Of a DNA stretch of 7,497 bases, positions 6,698 to 7,497 are shown in pieces. The translations under genes were made by a program, and so were the position numbers. This stretch comes from Planctomycetota bacterium (GTDB taxonomy: Bacteria; Planctomycetota; SZUA-567; JAFGNG01): assembly GCA_016927125.1 (NCBI GenBank), contig JAFGNG010000175.1, forward strand, positions 1 through 7,497. The letters run 5' to 3'. The notes below the pieces were generated by a model. That model worked only from the letters and a program-made list of their open reading frames with translations. It did no database searches and had not been told where the DNA came from. Position 1 is the first letter of the stretch; every line of letters begins with the position of its first letter.

Positions 6698-7330
6698 ATG
6701 AGAACTGGTTATAAGACCTCATTGATGTTAGCGCTGTTGGCAATGCTCGCATTGGGTATTATCGGCTGTGGTTCAGGGGTTGAGCCGTGCAGCGCCTCTG
6801 TTGAAGAACACGGTGGTGAGCCCTGCCTGAAAGAGTGTTGGGAATGTGAAAAGTGGCCTTCACAACCTGCGTTGTCTGGCAATGTGAACCTCCGGTTATT
6901 GCGGTCAGAGCCGTTTGCCGATCTTGGCAGGGTTGGCGCCAGGAAGACCCGCGGCACCAAAATTGACTTTAATATTTATGACCGCACCTATGGCATGTGC
7001 ATCGGTAGCGTGTCGATTCAAAGCGGAAGATCTTTTGCTGCTGCCTGCGCCGCCTTGGTCGACCGGTGCGCGTCCCACACCGCCGACTGGCCCGGCGCCA
7101 TGAAATACGCCAATGGCAATGCCAACCTCAGGGCTGGCGATATCGCCCTGGTTCTTCCAAAGGATGATCCCAGCAGCAATCCCACCCCTGCAAATATCAA
7201 GCGAGTAATCTTTATCCGCAACAATATCTCGGTCGGCATCAGCGCCTCTGAAAAGTCTTCGAATTTCGATATTATTGAAGCTGCCCGGGTAATTGATTCC
7301 AAGCTGGTGGACTTGCTCCGCCAAAGCTAA
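6698..7330 (+). CDS. Cysteine-rich lipoprotein of unknown function
   Basis: I do not recognise a family for this 210-residue protein. The N-terminus is a lipoprotein signal: MRTGYKT, a hydrophobic stretch, then the lipobox GIIGC with lipidated Cys24. Residue +2 is Gly, not Asp, so in a diderm an outer-membrane location is plausible. Four cysteines lie close together after the anchor (Cys31, Cys43, Cys47, Cys50; spacing C-X11-C-X3-C-X2-C) and three more at 101, 117 and 124, so disulfides or metal binding are possible. The C-terminal part (168-208, VIFIRNNISVGISA ... FDIIEAARVIDSKLVDLL) looks like a compact beta strand plus helix. The start is fixed by AGGGAG 7 nt upstream; an ATG at 6691 is in another frame and soon stops. 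The gene has its own promoter and terminator and so can be a single-gene unit. Confidence 0.85.
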   Translation: MRTGYKTSLMLALLAMLALGIIGCGSGVEPCSASVEEHGGEPCLKECWECEKWPSQPALSGNVNLRLLRSEPFADLGRVGARKTRGTKIDFNIYDRTYGMCIGSVSIQSGRSFAAACAALVDRCASHTADWPGAMKYANGNANLRAGDIALVLPKDDPSSNPTPANIKRVIFIRNNISVGISASEKSSNFDIIEAARVIDSKLVDLLRQS

Positions 7331-7359
7331 TCCTTGGCGCTTAGAGTGCTCCTCCTCCA

Positions 7360-7391
7360 GGGGCTGGCTTTCGGGCTGGCCCCGGTTTTTT
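7360..7391 (+). terminator. Rho-independent terminator with UUCG loop
   Basis: GGGGCTGGCT (7360-7369) pairs along all ten positions with GGCTGGCCCC (7374-7383), using three G-U pairs, around a TTCG tetraloop. Two G residues and six T residues (7386-7391) follow. It begins 29 bp after the lipoprotein stop. Because the G-U pairs become A-C mismatches on the opposite strand, and no T-tract lies there, it should act only on plus-strand transcripts. Confidence 0.88.
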
Positions 7392-7497
7392 GTTTGATGA
7401 GCGGTCGACAAAATCCCCCTTAATATTTTTCCAATGGTAAAATCTGTTGAGAAATTCCCCCGGGCGGATAGTATTGAAGCTGGCCGGCCGCTGTAAC

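Noticed and set aside
7335..7350. Sigma-54-like -24/-12 motif (TGGCGC ... TGCT, GG and GC 10 bp apart)
   Set aside because: Transcription would start inside the terminator at 7360-7391, and no gene is visible downstream in the window. Probably chance.
7392..7497. Possible promoter or gene start in the window tail (TAAAAT at 7438, GGCCGGCC palindrome at 7482-7489)
   Set aside because: No -35 box at suitable spacing and no ribosome site with an open frame were seen. The palindrome is short and expected in GC-rich DNA.
1..7497. CRISPR arrays, tRNA/rRNA genes, insertion sequences, prophage attachment sites
   Set aside because: No regularly spaced repeats, cloverleaf with TTCRA-type arm, transposase or terminal inverted repeats were seen on either strand, apart from the REP-like pair.

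Overview
This window looks like chromosomal DNA from a flagellated, diderm (lipoprotein-bearing) bacterium of intermediate and uneven GC content. A formate/nitrite-family channel hints at an anaerobic or facultative lifestyle. I cannot name the lineage. The mix of a PadR/HAAS pair, a CHASE2 cyclase and REP-like palindromes would fit several poorly cultivated phyla, but that is only an impression.

Layout: (1) Positions 1-177 hold the C-terminal end of a flagellin gene on the + strand. (2) A short convergent junction (178-250) with two perfect hairpins separates it from a two-gene minus-strand operon. That operon is a PadR-family repressor (2676-3029) followed 14 bp later by a very large membrane protein (220-2661). 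The membrane protein begins with a HAAS/DUF1700-like PadR-partner domain, continues with a TPR-like helical region and ends with about eight predicted membrane helices. (3) The 311-bp divergent region (3030-3340) holds a near-ideal sigma-70 promoter for padR wrapped by an 8-bp inverted repeat that is a likely autoregulatory operator. It also holds a probable promoter for the opposite direction and an inverted pair of REP-like hairpins (a BIME-type element). (4) On the + strand follow a CHASE2-domain class III adenylate cyclase (3341-5674), a formate/nitrite transporter-family channel (5760-6611) and a cysteine-rich lipoprotein of unknown function (6698-7330). The lipoprotein has its own promoter and a strong UUCG-loop terminator (7360-7391).

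The theme is envelope sensing. The PadR/HAAS pair is inferred to be a self-regulated membrane sensing module. The CHASE2 cyclase should convert an extracytoplasmic signal into cAMP. The FNT channel and lipoprotein lie downstream, but a shared pathway is not shown by the sequence. The least ordinary items are the 813-residue HAAS fusion with a sharp internal GC shift, the operator geometry at the padR promoter, and the REP pair in the probable 5' leader of the cyclase mRNA.
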